Positions 1-5,948 of a stretch of 9,489 nt of DNA are shown here, piece by piece. The stretch spans positions 1-9,489 of the forward strand of contig CAYTRS010000023.1 of NCBI GenBank assembly GCA_964440305.1, read 5' to 3'. Position 1 is the first letter of the stretch; each line of letters opens with the position of its first letter. A program made the translations under genes and the position numbers. The notes under the pieces were generated by a model. That model saw nothing but the letters and a program-made list of their open reading frames with translations, did not search any database and had not been told where the DNA came from. This DNA is from CAYTRS01 sp964440305 (lineage in GTDB: Bacteria > Patescibacteriota > Minisyncoccia > Moranbacterales > JAKLHP01).

Positions 1-2
1 TC

Positions 3-101
3 GTTTTTTTCAGCGCTTTATTTCTTCTTTCAATCGGCTTGACCGTGTTTCTTTTCAGCAAGGAAAGGAAAGATTTTGAAAACAGTAATAAGCAATGTTA
101 A
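3..101 (+). CDS. C-terminal fragment of an unidentified membrane protein (partial, 5' end outside window)
   Basis: An open frame enters from the left edge and gives 32 residues before TAA at 99-101. The fragment begins with about 18 hydrophobic residues (VFFSALFLLSIGLTVFLF), which looks like a last transmembrane helix. It ends in a short charged tail (SKERKDFENSNKQC) that would be cytoplasmic by the positive-inside rule. The other two forward frames also run for a short distance, but neither gives a membrane-like pattern. A transporter of the MFS or a similar multi-pass type would end this way, but the fragment is too short to name a family. Its stop codon overlaps the stop of the convergent rpmB gene within the four bases TTAA. 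Confidence 0.55.
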   Translation, partial: VFFSALFLLSIGLTVFLFSKERKDFENSNKQC

Positions 102-268
102 GCCTTGGATTTTGTTTTAAGGCACTTGGAGCAGATTTTAATTGTCTTTCCCTCTATTTTTTTGGTCTGGATGTTAATTTGAAATTTCCTGCGAGTGGCA
201 ATTTTAGAATGGCTACGTGAATTTCCAGTCTTTGTTCCTCTTCCGCAGCTTTCACAAACTTTGCTCAT
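98..268 (-). CDS. rpmB: Large-subunit ribosomal protein bL28, zinc-ribbon (C+) form
   Basis: The minus strand encodes 56 residues starting MSKVCESCGRGTKTGNSRSH and ending with TAA at 98-100. The pattern is that of bL28: an N-terminal CxxC (Cys5, Cys8), the GN-x-RSHSxxxTxRxF-x-xNIQ block at about residues 15-34, and a C-terminal CxxC (Cys46, Cys49) in KICSKCLKTKSK. Four cysteines in two CxxC pairs are the zinc-binding form of the family. At 56 residues it is shorter than the usual 60-80. bL28 sits near the E-site side of the 50S subunit. The start ATG (266-268) follows an A/T-rich stretch without a Shine-Dalgarno match. The gene is convergent with the membrane-protein fragment and divergent from the peptidase gene. 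Identification rests on motif order and spacing, both of which fit well. Confidence 0.9.
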   Translation of the reverse strand: MSKVCESCGRGTKTGNSRSHSKIATRRKFQINIQTKKIEGKTIKICSKCLKTKSKA

Positions 269-326
269 AAATGTGAATCGTGAAGCAAGAATTATGAATT
301 TAAGAATCTATATTCAAACTTCAACA

Positions 327-355
327 TTGATTTGTTACAGGGTTTAGGTTATCAT
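327..355 (+). promoter_or_regulatory. Putative sigma70-type promoter for the M50 peptidase gene
   Basis: TTGATT (327-332, 4 of 6 consensus bases) and TATCAT (350-355, 5 of 6) are separated by exactly 17 bp. Transcription would start near 362, giving a leader of about 17 nt before the ATG at 379. The pair lies in the 110-bp divergent gap between rpmB and the peptidase. I did not find an equally good pair for rpmB on the minus strand. Confidence 0.5.
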
Positions 356-378
356 TAAAACAAATTTTTGGCAAGATT

Positions 379-1074
379 ATGTACAGCGGAATCATAATTA
401 TATTTTTTCAAATAGTTATTTTGGTGATGTCGGTGGTAATCCACGAAGTTTCCCACGGCTTTGCCGCGCTTTGGCTCGGCGATCCGACCGCCAAGCATGC
501 CGGAAGGCTTACGCTTAATCCTTTTAAGCATCTGGACTGGTGGGGATCTTTTTTCTTTCCTTTGATTATGATTTTAACTTTGGGAATGGGATTCGGCTGG
601 GCTCGTCCTGTTCCATACAATCCTTATAATCTTCGCGACCAGAAAAGAGGTCCGGCTCTGGTCGGACTTTCTGGTCCGCTTTCCAATTTTATTGTTGCTT
701 TAATTTTCGGTCTGGCGGCCAGATTCATTCCGCTTAATTCAATGGCAAAAATTGATATAGTCCAAAATTTGGAAAATTACGAAAATCTTGCAGAAATTCT
801 TTCTGGATCTTTTACTTCAATTTTTTTCTTCTTATTTGCGATGATTGTGATGATAAACGTGCTTCTGGCGTTTTTTAATTTGATTCCCATTCCTCCGCTT
901 GACGGATCAAAGCTTTTGTTCGCCGTCTTACCAATAAAGGAAGAAACGAAAATACATCTGGAACAATTCGGATTCGCGTTTCTTTTGATTTTCTTTTTTC
1001 TTTTTTACGGTGTTTTGGGAAGATTCCTTCTTGCCATGCTGGAATTGTTTTTTAATAATGTGGTAGGAATATAA
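379..1074 (+). CDS. Site-2-protease-like zinc metallopeptidase, family M50
   Basis: This is a 231-residue polytopic membrane protein. The zinc-binding HExxH motif is HEVSH at residues 22-26, inside the first hydrophobic segment (about 5-33). The second M50 signature, NxxPxxxLDG, is at residues 167-176, with Asp175 as the expected third metal ligand. Further hydrophobic segments lie near 58-72, 94-117, 146-166 and 195-221, and the GLSGPLSN stretch (96-103) matches the conserved GPxxN region of these enzymes. No PDZ domain is present, so it resembles the minimal S2P/M50 group rather than RseP. Such proteases cut substrates within the membrane, but the substrate cannot be inferred here. The first in-frame ATG is used because HEVSH lies so close to the N-terminus. 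It is transcribed toward the str cluster but is separated from it by a hairpin and a strong promoter, so it is probably an independent unit. Confidence 0.9.
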   Translation: MYSGIIIIFFQIVILVMSVVIHEVSHGFAALWLGDPTAKHAGRLTLNPFKHLDWWGSFFFPLIMILTLGMGFGWARPVPYNPYNLRDQKRGPALVGLSGPLSNFIVALIFGLAARFIPLNSMAKIDIVQNLENYENLAEILSGSFTSIFFFLFAMIVMINVLLAFFNLIPIPPLDGSKLLFAVLPIKEETKIHLEQFGFAFLLIFFFLFYGVLGRFLLAMLELFFNNVVGI

Positions 1075-1100
1075 AGGCAAAAAAAGGAAAAAATTGCCTT
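1074..1100 (+). other. Hairpin after the M50 peptidase gene (weak terminator candidate)
   Basis: AAGGCAA (1074-1080) and TTGCCTT (1094-1100) form a perfect 7-bp stem with a 13-nt purine loop, starting at the last base of the stop codon. No T-run follows on either strand, so it is not a canonical intrinsic terminator. It may protect the 3' end of the mRNA or be a remnant of a terminator. Confidence 0.4.
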
Positions 1101-1106
1101 AGTATA

Positions 1107-1135
1107 TTGACAAGCTTTTTCTAATGCTTTATATT
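1107..1135 (+). promoter_or_regulatory. Strong sigma70-type promoter of the str cluster (upstream of rpsL)
   Basis: A perfect TTGACA (1107-1112) is followed after 17 bp by TATATT (1130-1135, 5 of 6). This is the best promoter match in the window and stands before the first ribosomal protein gene. The start point would be near 1142, giving a leader of about 145 nt before the rpsL ATG at 1287. Confidence 0.75.
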
Positions 1136-1143
1136 GATACTAC

Positions 1144-1161
1144 AAGGCGGCTCGCCGCTTT
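1144..1161 (+). promoter_or_regulatory. GC-rich hairpin at the expected 5' end of the rpsL transcript
   Basis: AAGGCGG (1144-1150) pairs with CCGCTTT (1155-1161), 7 bp with one G-U pair and a CTCG loop, and two more T follow. It begins within about 2 nt of the predicted start point, so it would cap the mRNA 5' end. Bases 1152-1156 (TCGCC) could instead pair with GGCGA at 1175-1179, which would break this stem. A 5' stabiliser or a crude early attenuator are both possible. Confidence 0.4.
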
Positions 1162-1223
1162 TTAAGTATTCTAAGGCGACACGAATTTACGAATCGCATG
1201 CGAATGACACGAATATATAAATT

Positions 1224-1243
1224 GTAAGTCCGTCTCGGACACC
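1224..1243 (+). repeat. Copy 1 of a 20-nt hairpin repeat in the rpsL leader
   Basis: The sequence contains GTCCG-TCT-CGGAC, a 5-bp GC-rich stem with a 3-nt loop. It is identical at 19 of 20 positions to bases 1741-1760 in front of rpsG. The only difference is in the loop (T versus C), so the stem is conserved. It ends 43 nt before the rpsL start codon. Downstream of both copies is the shared 13-mer TTTTGCATTTTGA (1262-1274 here). Confidence 0.7.
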
Positions 1244-1286
1244 TAAATTTTGAATTTTTAATTTTGCATTTTGAACTTAATAAATT

Positions 1287-1709
1287 ATGCCTACAATAAG
1301 CCAGCTTATAAAAAGAGGAAGAAGGGTATCAAGCAAGAAGTCCAAGACTCCAGCTTTGACATATGTTTTTAATACGATTAAAAATCATCCGGTTGACACG
1401 GCAAGCCCGTTCAAAAGAGGAGTTTGCGTAAAAGTCGGAACTACTACTCCCAAAAAGCCTAATTCCGCGCTTCGAAAAATCGCAAGAGTAAAACTTTCCA
1501 ATGGGATGGAAGTCACTGCCTATATTCCCGGAATCGGACACAATTTGCAGGAGCACTCCATTGTGATGATCAGGGGAGGAAGAGTGAAAGATTTGCCCGG
1601 AGTGCGCTATCATATCGTCAGGGGAGTGCTGGATACGGCCGGAACTGACAAGAGAAAAAGAGGCCGCAGCAAATATGGAGCCAAGAAACCCAAGGAAAAA
1701 ACGGAGTAG
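1287..1709 (+). CDS. rpsL: Small-subunit ribosomal protein uS12
   Basis: The 140-residue protein is unmistakable uS12, the decoding-centre protein of the 30S subunit. It shows TTTPKKPNSALRK (residues 52-64, with Lys57 equivalent to the streptomycin-related lysine of E. coli), the GHNLQEHS block (84-91) and RGGRVKDLPGVRYH (96-109). Asp102 is the position that RimO methylthiolates in many bacteria. E. coli uS12 has 124 residues. Much of the difference is a segment of about 13 extra residues between PAL (22-24) and KRGVC (43-47). The C-terminal tail is basic (KRGRSKYGAKKPKEK). The start ATG gives the standard MPTISQL N-terminus. The upstream sequence is A/T-rich and has no Shine-Dalgarno match. 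It is the first gene of the str cluster. Confidence 0.98.
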   Translation: MPTISQLIKRGRRVSSKKSKTPALTYVFNTIKNHPVDTASPFKRGVCVKVGTTTPKKPNSALRKIARVKLSNGMEVTAYIPGIGHNLQEHSIVMIRGGRVKDLPGVRYHIVRGVLDTAGTDKRKRGRSKYGAKKPKEKTE

Positions 1710-1711
1710 CT

Positions 1712-1740
1712 TTGAGAGTTAAGGGGTAAGACTTGATAAT
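1712..1740 (+). promoter_or_regulatory. Putative internal promoter between rpsL and rpsG
   Basis: TTGAGA (1712-1717, 5 of 6) and GATAAT (1735-1740, 5 of 6) are spaced by 17 bp, just after the rpsL stop codon. A start near 1747 would fall inside the 20-nt hairpin repeat at 1741-1760, so the hairpin would be only partly transcribed from here. The match is good by eye but unproven. Confidence 0.45.
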
Positions 1741-1760
1741 GTAAGTCCGCCTCGGACACC
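1741..1760 (+). repeat. Copy 2 of the 20-nt hairpin repeat, in the rpsG leader
   Basis: GTCCG-CCT-CGGAC forms the same 5-bp stem as the copy at 1224-1243. The repeat ends 42 nt before the rpsG ATG, against 43 nt for rpsL. The shared 13-mer TTTTGCATTTTGA follows at 1765-1777. Similar placement in two leaders suggests either a common regulatory element or a dispersed intergenic repeat of this genome. Confidence 0.7.
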
Positions 1761-1802
1761 ATAGTTTTGCATTTTGATTTTTGAGTTTTAAATTTATTTA
1801 TT

Positions 1803-2270
1803 ATGCCCAGAAGAAAAAGAAATTATCCTAAAAAATGGAAACCGGATTCGCGTTACGGCAATCTTTTGGTCGGGCGGTTTATTGGCAGTGTAATGAAAGA
1901 TGGAAAGAGGAGCGTGGCGGAAAAAATCGTCTATGATACTTTTGATATTATTCACGAAACTACCAAAAAAGGAGGACTTAACGTATTTGAGCAGGCCATA
2001 AAAAACATTTCTCCGATTCTGGAGCTTAAGTCTAAAAGAATCGGGGGGGCCAACTATCAAGTTCCCATTCCGGTAATGGGAGAAAGAAGGCAGACTTTGG
2101 CGATACGCTGGATTTTGGAAGTTGTAAGAAAGAGAAAGGGCAAAAAGCTGGCGCAAAAACTGGCTGATGAGCTTGTTGAAGCTTCAAATAAATCAGGTGC
2201 GGCAATGAAAAAGCGAGAGGATGTTCACAGAATGGCCGAAGCCAACAAGGCATTCGCGCACTTCGCTTAA
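1803..2270 (+). CDS. rpsG: Small-subunit ribosomal protein uS7
   Basis: The 155-residue protein has typical bacterial uS7 length (about 156). It begins MPRRKRN, followed by the DSRYGNLLVGRFIGSVMKDGK region (residues 15-35), GGANYQVPIPV (about 81-91) and the C-terminal KSGAAMKKREDVHRMAEANKAFAH block. uS7 nucleates assembly of the 30S head and contacts the E-site tRNA. It ends in FAHFA, where many orthologues continue with a basic or aromatic tail. The ATG is preceded by a T-rich stretch (ATTTATTTATT) with no Shine-Dalgarno match. A run of seven G at 2043-2049 encodes part of the Gly-Gly of GGANY, and the frame is intact across it. It lies 93 bp after rpsL. Confidence 0.97.
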   Translation: MPRRKRNYPKKWKPDSRYGNLLVGRFIGSVMKDGKRSVAEKIVYDTFDIIHETTKKGGLNVFEQAIKNISPILELKSKRIGGANYQVPIPVMGERRQTLAIRWILEVVRKRKGKKLAQKLADELVEASNKSGAAMKKREDVHRMAEANKAFAHFA

Positions 2271-2290
2271 GAGTTAAAAAATAAAAGCTC

Positions 2291-2367
2291 AAAGCGTAAA
2301 GTCTAGGAATCCGATGTGAATTTGTGATTACTTCCTTAACTTTTCGCTTTTTGCTTTACACTTTACG
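2291..2367 (+). other. A/T-rich gap with inverted repeat before fusA
   Basis: CGTAAAGT (2295-2302) and ACTTTACG (2360-2367) are a perfect 8-bp inverted repeat enclosing 57 nt. AAA (2291-2293) and the TTT after 2367 extend it past one bulged base. The right arm ends 7 nt before the chosen fusA start codon, so pairing could affect translation. I saw no convincing promoter in the 104-bp gap between rpsG and fusA. Confidence 0.35.
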
Positions 2368-2374
2368 TTTTTAT

Positions 2375-4462
2375 ATGCCACGACAGACTCCCATAGAAAA
2401 ATTGAGAAATATCGGGATTATCGCCCACATTGATGCCGGAAAGACCACAACCACCGAGCGCATTTTGTTTTACACCGGGATTACCCATAAAATTGGGGAA
2501 GTTCATGAAGGGGAAGCGGTGATGGACTGGATGGATCAGGAAAGAGAGCGCGGAATCACCATTACCAGTGCCGCGACAACCTGCTATTGGAATGAACACC
2601 AAATCAACATAATTGACACTCCGGGACATGTAGATTTTACCGTAGAAGTAGAGCGTTCTATGAGAGTGCTGGACGGAGGAGTGGTGGTTTTTGACGGAAA
2701 AGAGGGAGTTGAACCGCAGTCAGAAACCGTTTGGCGGCAAGCTGAAAAATATAATGTTCCCCGCATTTGTTTTATAAACAAAATTGATAAAGAAGGGGCT
2801 GACTTCAATTTTTCCCTCAATTCCATTTGGAATCGGCTTACTCCGCATGCGGTAGCAATTCAGCTTCCCATCGGAGAAAGAAATGATTTTAAAGGTGTTA
2901 TCGATCTTCTCAAAATGAAAGCTTATTTTTTTGAAGGCGAAAAGGGAGAAAAAGTGATTGAAAAAGAAATCCCGTCGGAACTTTTGGAAAAAGCAAAGGA
3001 ATGGCGCAATAAGATGGTTGAAAAAATTGCTGAAACAAAAGACGAACTTATTGAAAAATATTTAAGCGGAGAAGAAATAGCCGTTCCCGAACTTAAAAAA
3101 GCTCTAAGGGAAGCAGTAATAAAAACCAGGCTTATTCCGGTTCTGACTGGAACAGCGCTTAGGAATAAAGGAATCCAGCTTGTGCTTGATGCGGTTGTCG
3201 ATTATCTTCCGTCTCCGATGGATGTTCCTCCGGTAAAAGGAACCGATCCTGACAAGGGGGAAGAAATAGAAAGAGCCACTACGGATAATACTCCTTTTTC
3301 TGCACTGGCTTTTAAGATTGCAACAGATCCTTTTGTGGGACAATTAACCTTCTTTAGGGTTTATTCAGGGACGGTTAAAGCCGGATCATATGTTCTTAAT
3401 GCTACCAAGGGAGAGAAGGAAAGGATCGGAAGGATTTTGCGAATGCATGCGAATCACCGAGAAGAGGTGGAGGAAATAAGTGCCGGAGGGATAGGTGCGT
3501 TGGTGGGACTCAAAAATACGACCACGGGGGACACCTTATGTGATCCGGAAAAGCCAATAATTCTGGAATCAATTAATTTTCCCGAACCAGTGATTGATAT
3601 TGCAATTGAGCCCAAAACCAAAGCGGACCAGGAAAAAATGGGATTGGCACTTAAGAAACTGGCGGAAGAAGATCCGACTTTTAGGGTAAGAACTAATGAG
3701 GAAACGGCGCAGATCATAATTTCCGGAATGGGAGAACTTCATTTGGATATCATTGTTGAAAGAATGAAAAGGGAATTCAAGGTTGAAGCAAATGTCGGAC
3801 AGCCGCAAGTAGCTTACCGCGAAACTATCAAAACCTCCTCTGAAGCGGAAGGAAAATATATCCGCCAATCGGGAGGTCGCGGACAATATGGGCATTGTTG
3901 GCTTAAGCTGGAGCCGAACGAAGCCGGAAAAGGTTTTGAATTTTCCAATGGAATCAAGGGAGGAGCGATTCCGCAGGAATTTATTCCCGCTGTGGAAAAG
4001 GGGGTTAAGGAAGCGACGCAAAACGGAGTTTTGGCCGGTTATCCGGTGGTTGATGTTAAGGTAACGCTTTACGACGGAAGCTTCCATGACGTTGATTCTT
4101 CGGAAATGGCTTTTAAAATTGCCGGATCCATGGCCTTTCAGGAAGGGACTCGCCGGGCGAAGCCGGTCCTTTTGGAGCCGATAATGAAAGTTCAGGTAAT
4201 CACTCCTGAAAGCTTCATGGGAGACGTGGTAGGGGATATAAATTCCAGACGCGGAATAATCAAAGAAATAAACGATCGGGGAGAGGGAAATGCCAGGGTT
4301 AAAGTGATCGATGCGGAGGTGCCACTGGCTTCAATGTTCGGTTATGCTACTCAGCTTAGAAGCATGACCCAGGGAAGGGCAAGTTATTCAATGGAATTTA
4401 GCTGTTACAGTGAGGTTCCTAAGAATGTGGCGGAGGATATAATGTCCAACGGAAAAAAATAA
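2375..4462 (+). CDS. fusA: Elongation factor G (translocation GTPase)
   Basis: The 695-residue protein (E. coli EF-G has 704) carries the full GTPase set: P-loop AHIDAGKT at 17-24, switch I RGITITSA at 59-66, DTPGHVDF at 81-88 with catalytic His85, NKID at 135-138, and the G5 GTAL at 259-262. Domains II to V follow in normal order. The domain III sequence EEDPTFRVRTNEETAQ, the domain IV GGRGQYGHCWLKLEP and the C-terminal EVPLASMFGYATQLRS are recognisable. EF-G drives tRNA-mRNA translocation and, with RRF, recycles ribosomes. The open frame extends upstream to a GTG at 2324, but those 17 residues (MITSLTFRFLLYTLRFY) are translated A/T-rich spacer. MPRQTPIEKLRNIGIIAHIDAGK is the expected N-terminus, so ATG 2375 is chosen. 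No Shine-Dalgarno sequence precedes it. Confidence 0.97.
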   Translation: MPRQTPIEKLRNIGIIAHIDAGKTTTTERILFYTGITHKIGEVHEGEAVMDWMDQERERGITITSAATTCYWNEHQINIIDTPGHVDFTVEVERSMRVLDGGVVVFDGKEGVEPQSETVWRQAEKYNVPRICFINKIDKEGADFNFSLNSIWNRLTPHAVAIQLPIGERNDFKGVIDLLKMKAYFFEGEKGEKVIEKEIPSELLEKAKEWRNKMVEKIAETKDELIEKYLSGEEIAVPELKKALREAVIKTRLIPVLTGTALRNKGIQLVLDAVVDYLPSPMDVPPVKGTDPDKGEEIERATTDNTPFSALAFKIATDPFVGQLTFFRVYSGTVKAGSYVLNATKGEKERIGRILRMHANHREEVEEISAGGIGALVGLKNTTTGDTLCDPEKPIILESINFPEPVIDIAIEPKTKADQEKMGLALKKLAEEDPTFRVRTNEETAQIIISGMGELHLDIIVERMKREFKVEANVGQPQVAYRETIKTSSEAEGKYIRQSGGRGQYGHCWLKLEPNEAGKGFEFSNGIKGGAIPQEFIPAVEKGVKEATQNGVLAGYPVVDVKVTLYDGSFHDVDSSEMAFKIAGSMAFQEGTRRAKPVLLEPIMKVQVITPESFMGDVVGDINSRRGIIKEINDRGEGNARVKVIDAEVPLASMFGYATQLRSMTQGRASYSMEFSCYSEVPKNVAEDIMSNGKK

Positions 4463-4482
4463 CGGTTTGCTGGAATTTGGTC

Positions 4483-4511
4483 TTGACAATATCAGGCTTA
4501 ACTGTTAGGAT
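4483..4511 (+). promoter_or_regulatory. Putative tuf promoter with extended -10
   Basis: A perfect TTGACA (4483-4488), a 17-bp spacer and TAGGAT (4506-4511, 4 of 6) lie 20 bp after the fusA stop. TG at 4503-4504 one base before the -10 makes an extended -10 (TGN) element, which compensates for the weak hexamer. Transcription would begin near 4518 and give a leader of about 155 nt. A separate tuf promoter fits the high demand for EF-Tu. Confidence 0.6.
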
Positions 4512-4525
4512 CATAGATGTTGGCG

Positions 4526-4558
4526 TTTGCAAGTTCAGCGGATTTTTCTACTTGCAAA
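4526..4558 (+). promoter_or_regulatory. 9-bp hairpin near the 5' end of the tuf leader
   Basis: TTTGCAAGT (4526-4534) pairs perfectly with ACTTGCAAA (4550-4558) across a 15-nt loop, starting about 8 nt after the predicted start point. A second CTTGCA at 4651-4656, just upstream of the tuf ATG, could compete for the same left arm. Five A follow the stem, not T, so it is not a terminator in this direction. Confidence 0.45.
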
Positions 4559-4561
4559 AAG

Positions 4562-4589
4562 ATTAAAAAAATATTAGAATTTTTTTAAT
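4562..4589 (+). other. A/T-only 11-bp hairpin in the tuf leader
   Basis: ATTAAAAAAAT (4562-4572) and ATTTTTTTAAT (4579-4589) form a perfect stem with a 6-nt loop. With no G-C pair it is weak as RNA structure and may simply reflect A- and T-runs in the spacer. A perfect TATAAT follows at 4609-4614, but I see no -35 partner for it. Confidence 0.3.
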
Positions 4590-4673
4590 GGCGAAATGTA
4601 ATTTAATTTATAATCTATAAAAAATAAATCAAATAGTTGCGAGTCATGCGCTTGCAGTTATTTAAGAAAAAAT

Positions 4674-5867
4674 ATGGCAGCAGAACAATTTCAAAGAACC
4701 AAGCCCCATGTAAATGTTGGAACTATCGGGCATGTTGACCACGGAAAGACCACTCTTACCGCGGCTATTTTGCATGTTCTTTCAATGAAAGGATTGGCGA
4801 AAGAAAAAGGGGTTGATGATATCGACAAAGCGCCGGAAGAAAAAGAGCGCGGCATTACCATTGCAACAGCCCACGTTGAATATGAATCCGAAAAAAGGCA
4901 TTATGCCCACGTTGATTGCCCGGGACATGCTGATTATATAAAGAATATGATTACCGGAGCCGCCCAGATGGACGGAGCAGTTTTGGTGGTTAGCGCCACT
5001 GACGGTCCGATGCCTCAGACCAGAGAACATATTCTTTTGGCAAGACAGGTGGGAGTTCCCGCGATAATTGTTTTTGTGAATAAGGTTGATATGGTTGACG
5101 ATCCGGAGCTTGTTGATCTGGTTGAAGCGGAAATAAGGGAATTGCTTTCCAAATATGAGTTTGATGGGGACAATGCTGCTATTATCCGTGGCTCAGCGCT
5201 CAAAGCTCTTGAATCTAAATCTGCCGATGAAGAAGCGGCTAAGCCAATTTGGGATCTTTTGAAAGCGCTTGATGAAAAAATTCCGGAACCAGTTCGTGAT
5301 GTTGACAAGCCCTATCTTATGCCCATTGAAGATATTTTTTCAATTGAAGGGAGAGGCACCGTGGTTACGGGGAGGATTGAAAGGGGAGTGGTTAATATAA
5401 ATGAAGAAATCGAAATAGTCGGAATTAAAGCGACTCAGAAAACAGTTGTAACCGGAATTGAAATGTTCAATAAGTCTTTGGATAAGGGACAGGCGGGAGA
5501 CAACGCGGGAGTATTGCTGCGCGGAGTCAAAAAAGAAGACGTGGAAAGAGGACAGGTTTTGGCTAAGCCCGGATCAATCACGCCGCATACTGAATTTGAA
5601 GGGGAAATCTATATTCTTAACAAAGAGGAAGGCGGAAGGCATACCCCGTTTTTCAAAGGATATAAGCCCCAATTTTATATCAGGACTACCGATGTTACGG
5701 GAGAAGTGGAACTTCCGGAAGGGAGTGAAATGGTAATGCCTGGGGATACGGTAAACCTCAAGGTAAAGCTGATGGCTCCTGTCGCGATGGAAGAGGGAAT
5801 GAGATTCGCGATCCGTGAAGGAGGAAAGACAGTTGGAGCGGGAGTGGTAACCAAGATTAACAAATAG
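4674..5867 (+). CDS. tuf: Elongation factor Tu
   Basis: The 397-residue protein (E. coli EF-Tu has 394) delivers aminoacyl-tRNA to the ribosomal A site as a GTP complex. Its motifs are GHVDHGKT (19-26), RGITIATAHVEYE (59-71, with Thr62 the switch I threonine), DCPGHADY (81-88, with catalytic His85), NKVD (136-139) and SALK (174-177). Domain II has GRGTVVTGRIERGV, and domain III has GGRHTPFFKGYKPQFYIRTTDVTG and the terminal GKTVGAGVVTKI. The start gives MAAEQFQRTKPHVNVGTIGHVDHGK, as expected. It is separated from fusA by a 211-bp leader with its own promoter-like elements. Only A-rich sequence, with no clear Shine-Dalgarno match, precedes the ATG. Nothing suggests a pseudogene or a second copy in this window. 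Confidence 0.98.
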   Translation: MAAEQFQRTKPHVNVGTIGHVDHGKTTLTAAILHVLSMKGLAKEKGVDDIDKAPEEKERGITIATAHVEYESEKRHYAHVDCPGHADYIKNMITGAAQMDGAVLVVSATDGPMPQTREHILLARQVGVPAIIVFVNKVDMVDDPELVDLVEAEIRELLSKYEFDGDNAAIIRGSALKALESKSADEEAAKPIWDLLKALDEKIPEPVRDVDKPYLMPIEDIFSIEGRGTVVTGRIERGVVNINEEIEIVGIKATQKTVVTGIEMFNKSLDKGQAGDNAGVLLRGVKKEDVERGQVLAKPGSITPHTEFEGEIYILNKEEGGRHTPFFKGYKPQFYIRTTDVTGEVELPEGSEMVMPGDTVNLKVKLMAPVAMEEGMRFAIREGGKTVGAGVVTKINK

Positions 5868-5874
5868 ATTTGAA

Positions 5875-5919
5875 CAAACTATGCGAGTATAGAAATATTT
5901 TTATACTCGTTCATGTTTG
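5875..5919 (+). promoter_or_regulatory. Long imperfect hairpin between tuf and rpsJ
   Basis: The core CGAGTATA (5884-5891) pairs perfectly with TATACTCG (5902-5909), and up to three further pairs lie inside. Outside the core, ATG (5881-5883) pairs with CAT (5912-5914) and CAAAC (5875-5879) pairs with GTTTG (5915-5919), interrupted by one bulged T on the left and two on the right. The structure fills most of the 81-bp gap. There is no downstream T-run, so it looks more like an mRNA processing or stability element at the str/S10 boundary than a complete terminator. Confidence 0.5.
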
Positions 5920-5948
5920 CTTAAAATAATTAAGTTGAAAACAGAAAA

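Noticed and set aside
2043..2049. Run of seven G in rpsG as a slippage or frameshift site
   Set aside because: The frame is intact on both sides and encodes the conserved Gly-Gly-Ala of GGANY, so the run is only codon choice.
2324..2374. GTG-initiated N-terminal extension of EF-G (17 residues)
   Set aside because: The residues are translated A/T-rich spacer containing an inverted-repeat arm. The family N-terminus begins at the ATG at 2375, seven residues before the conserved EKLRNIGIIAHIDAGK.
3569..4087. 172-codon minus-strand frame inside fusA
   Set aside because: It is the antisense shadow of strongly conserved EF-G domains III-IV. Its composition is that of a shadow frame, with no motif.
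4609..4614. Perfect TATAAT in the tuf leader as a second tuf promoter
   Set aside because: No -35-like hexamer lies 16-18 bp upstream, and a -10 word is expected by chance in such A/T-rich sequence.
5458..5736. 92-codon forward open frame inside tuf
   Set aside because: It lies entirely within the conserved EF-Tu coding sequence in another frame and shows no recognisable motif.
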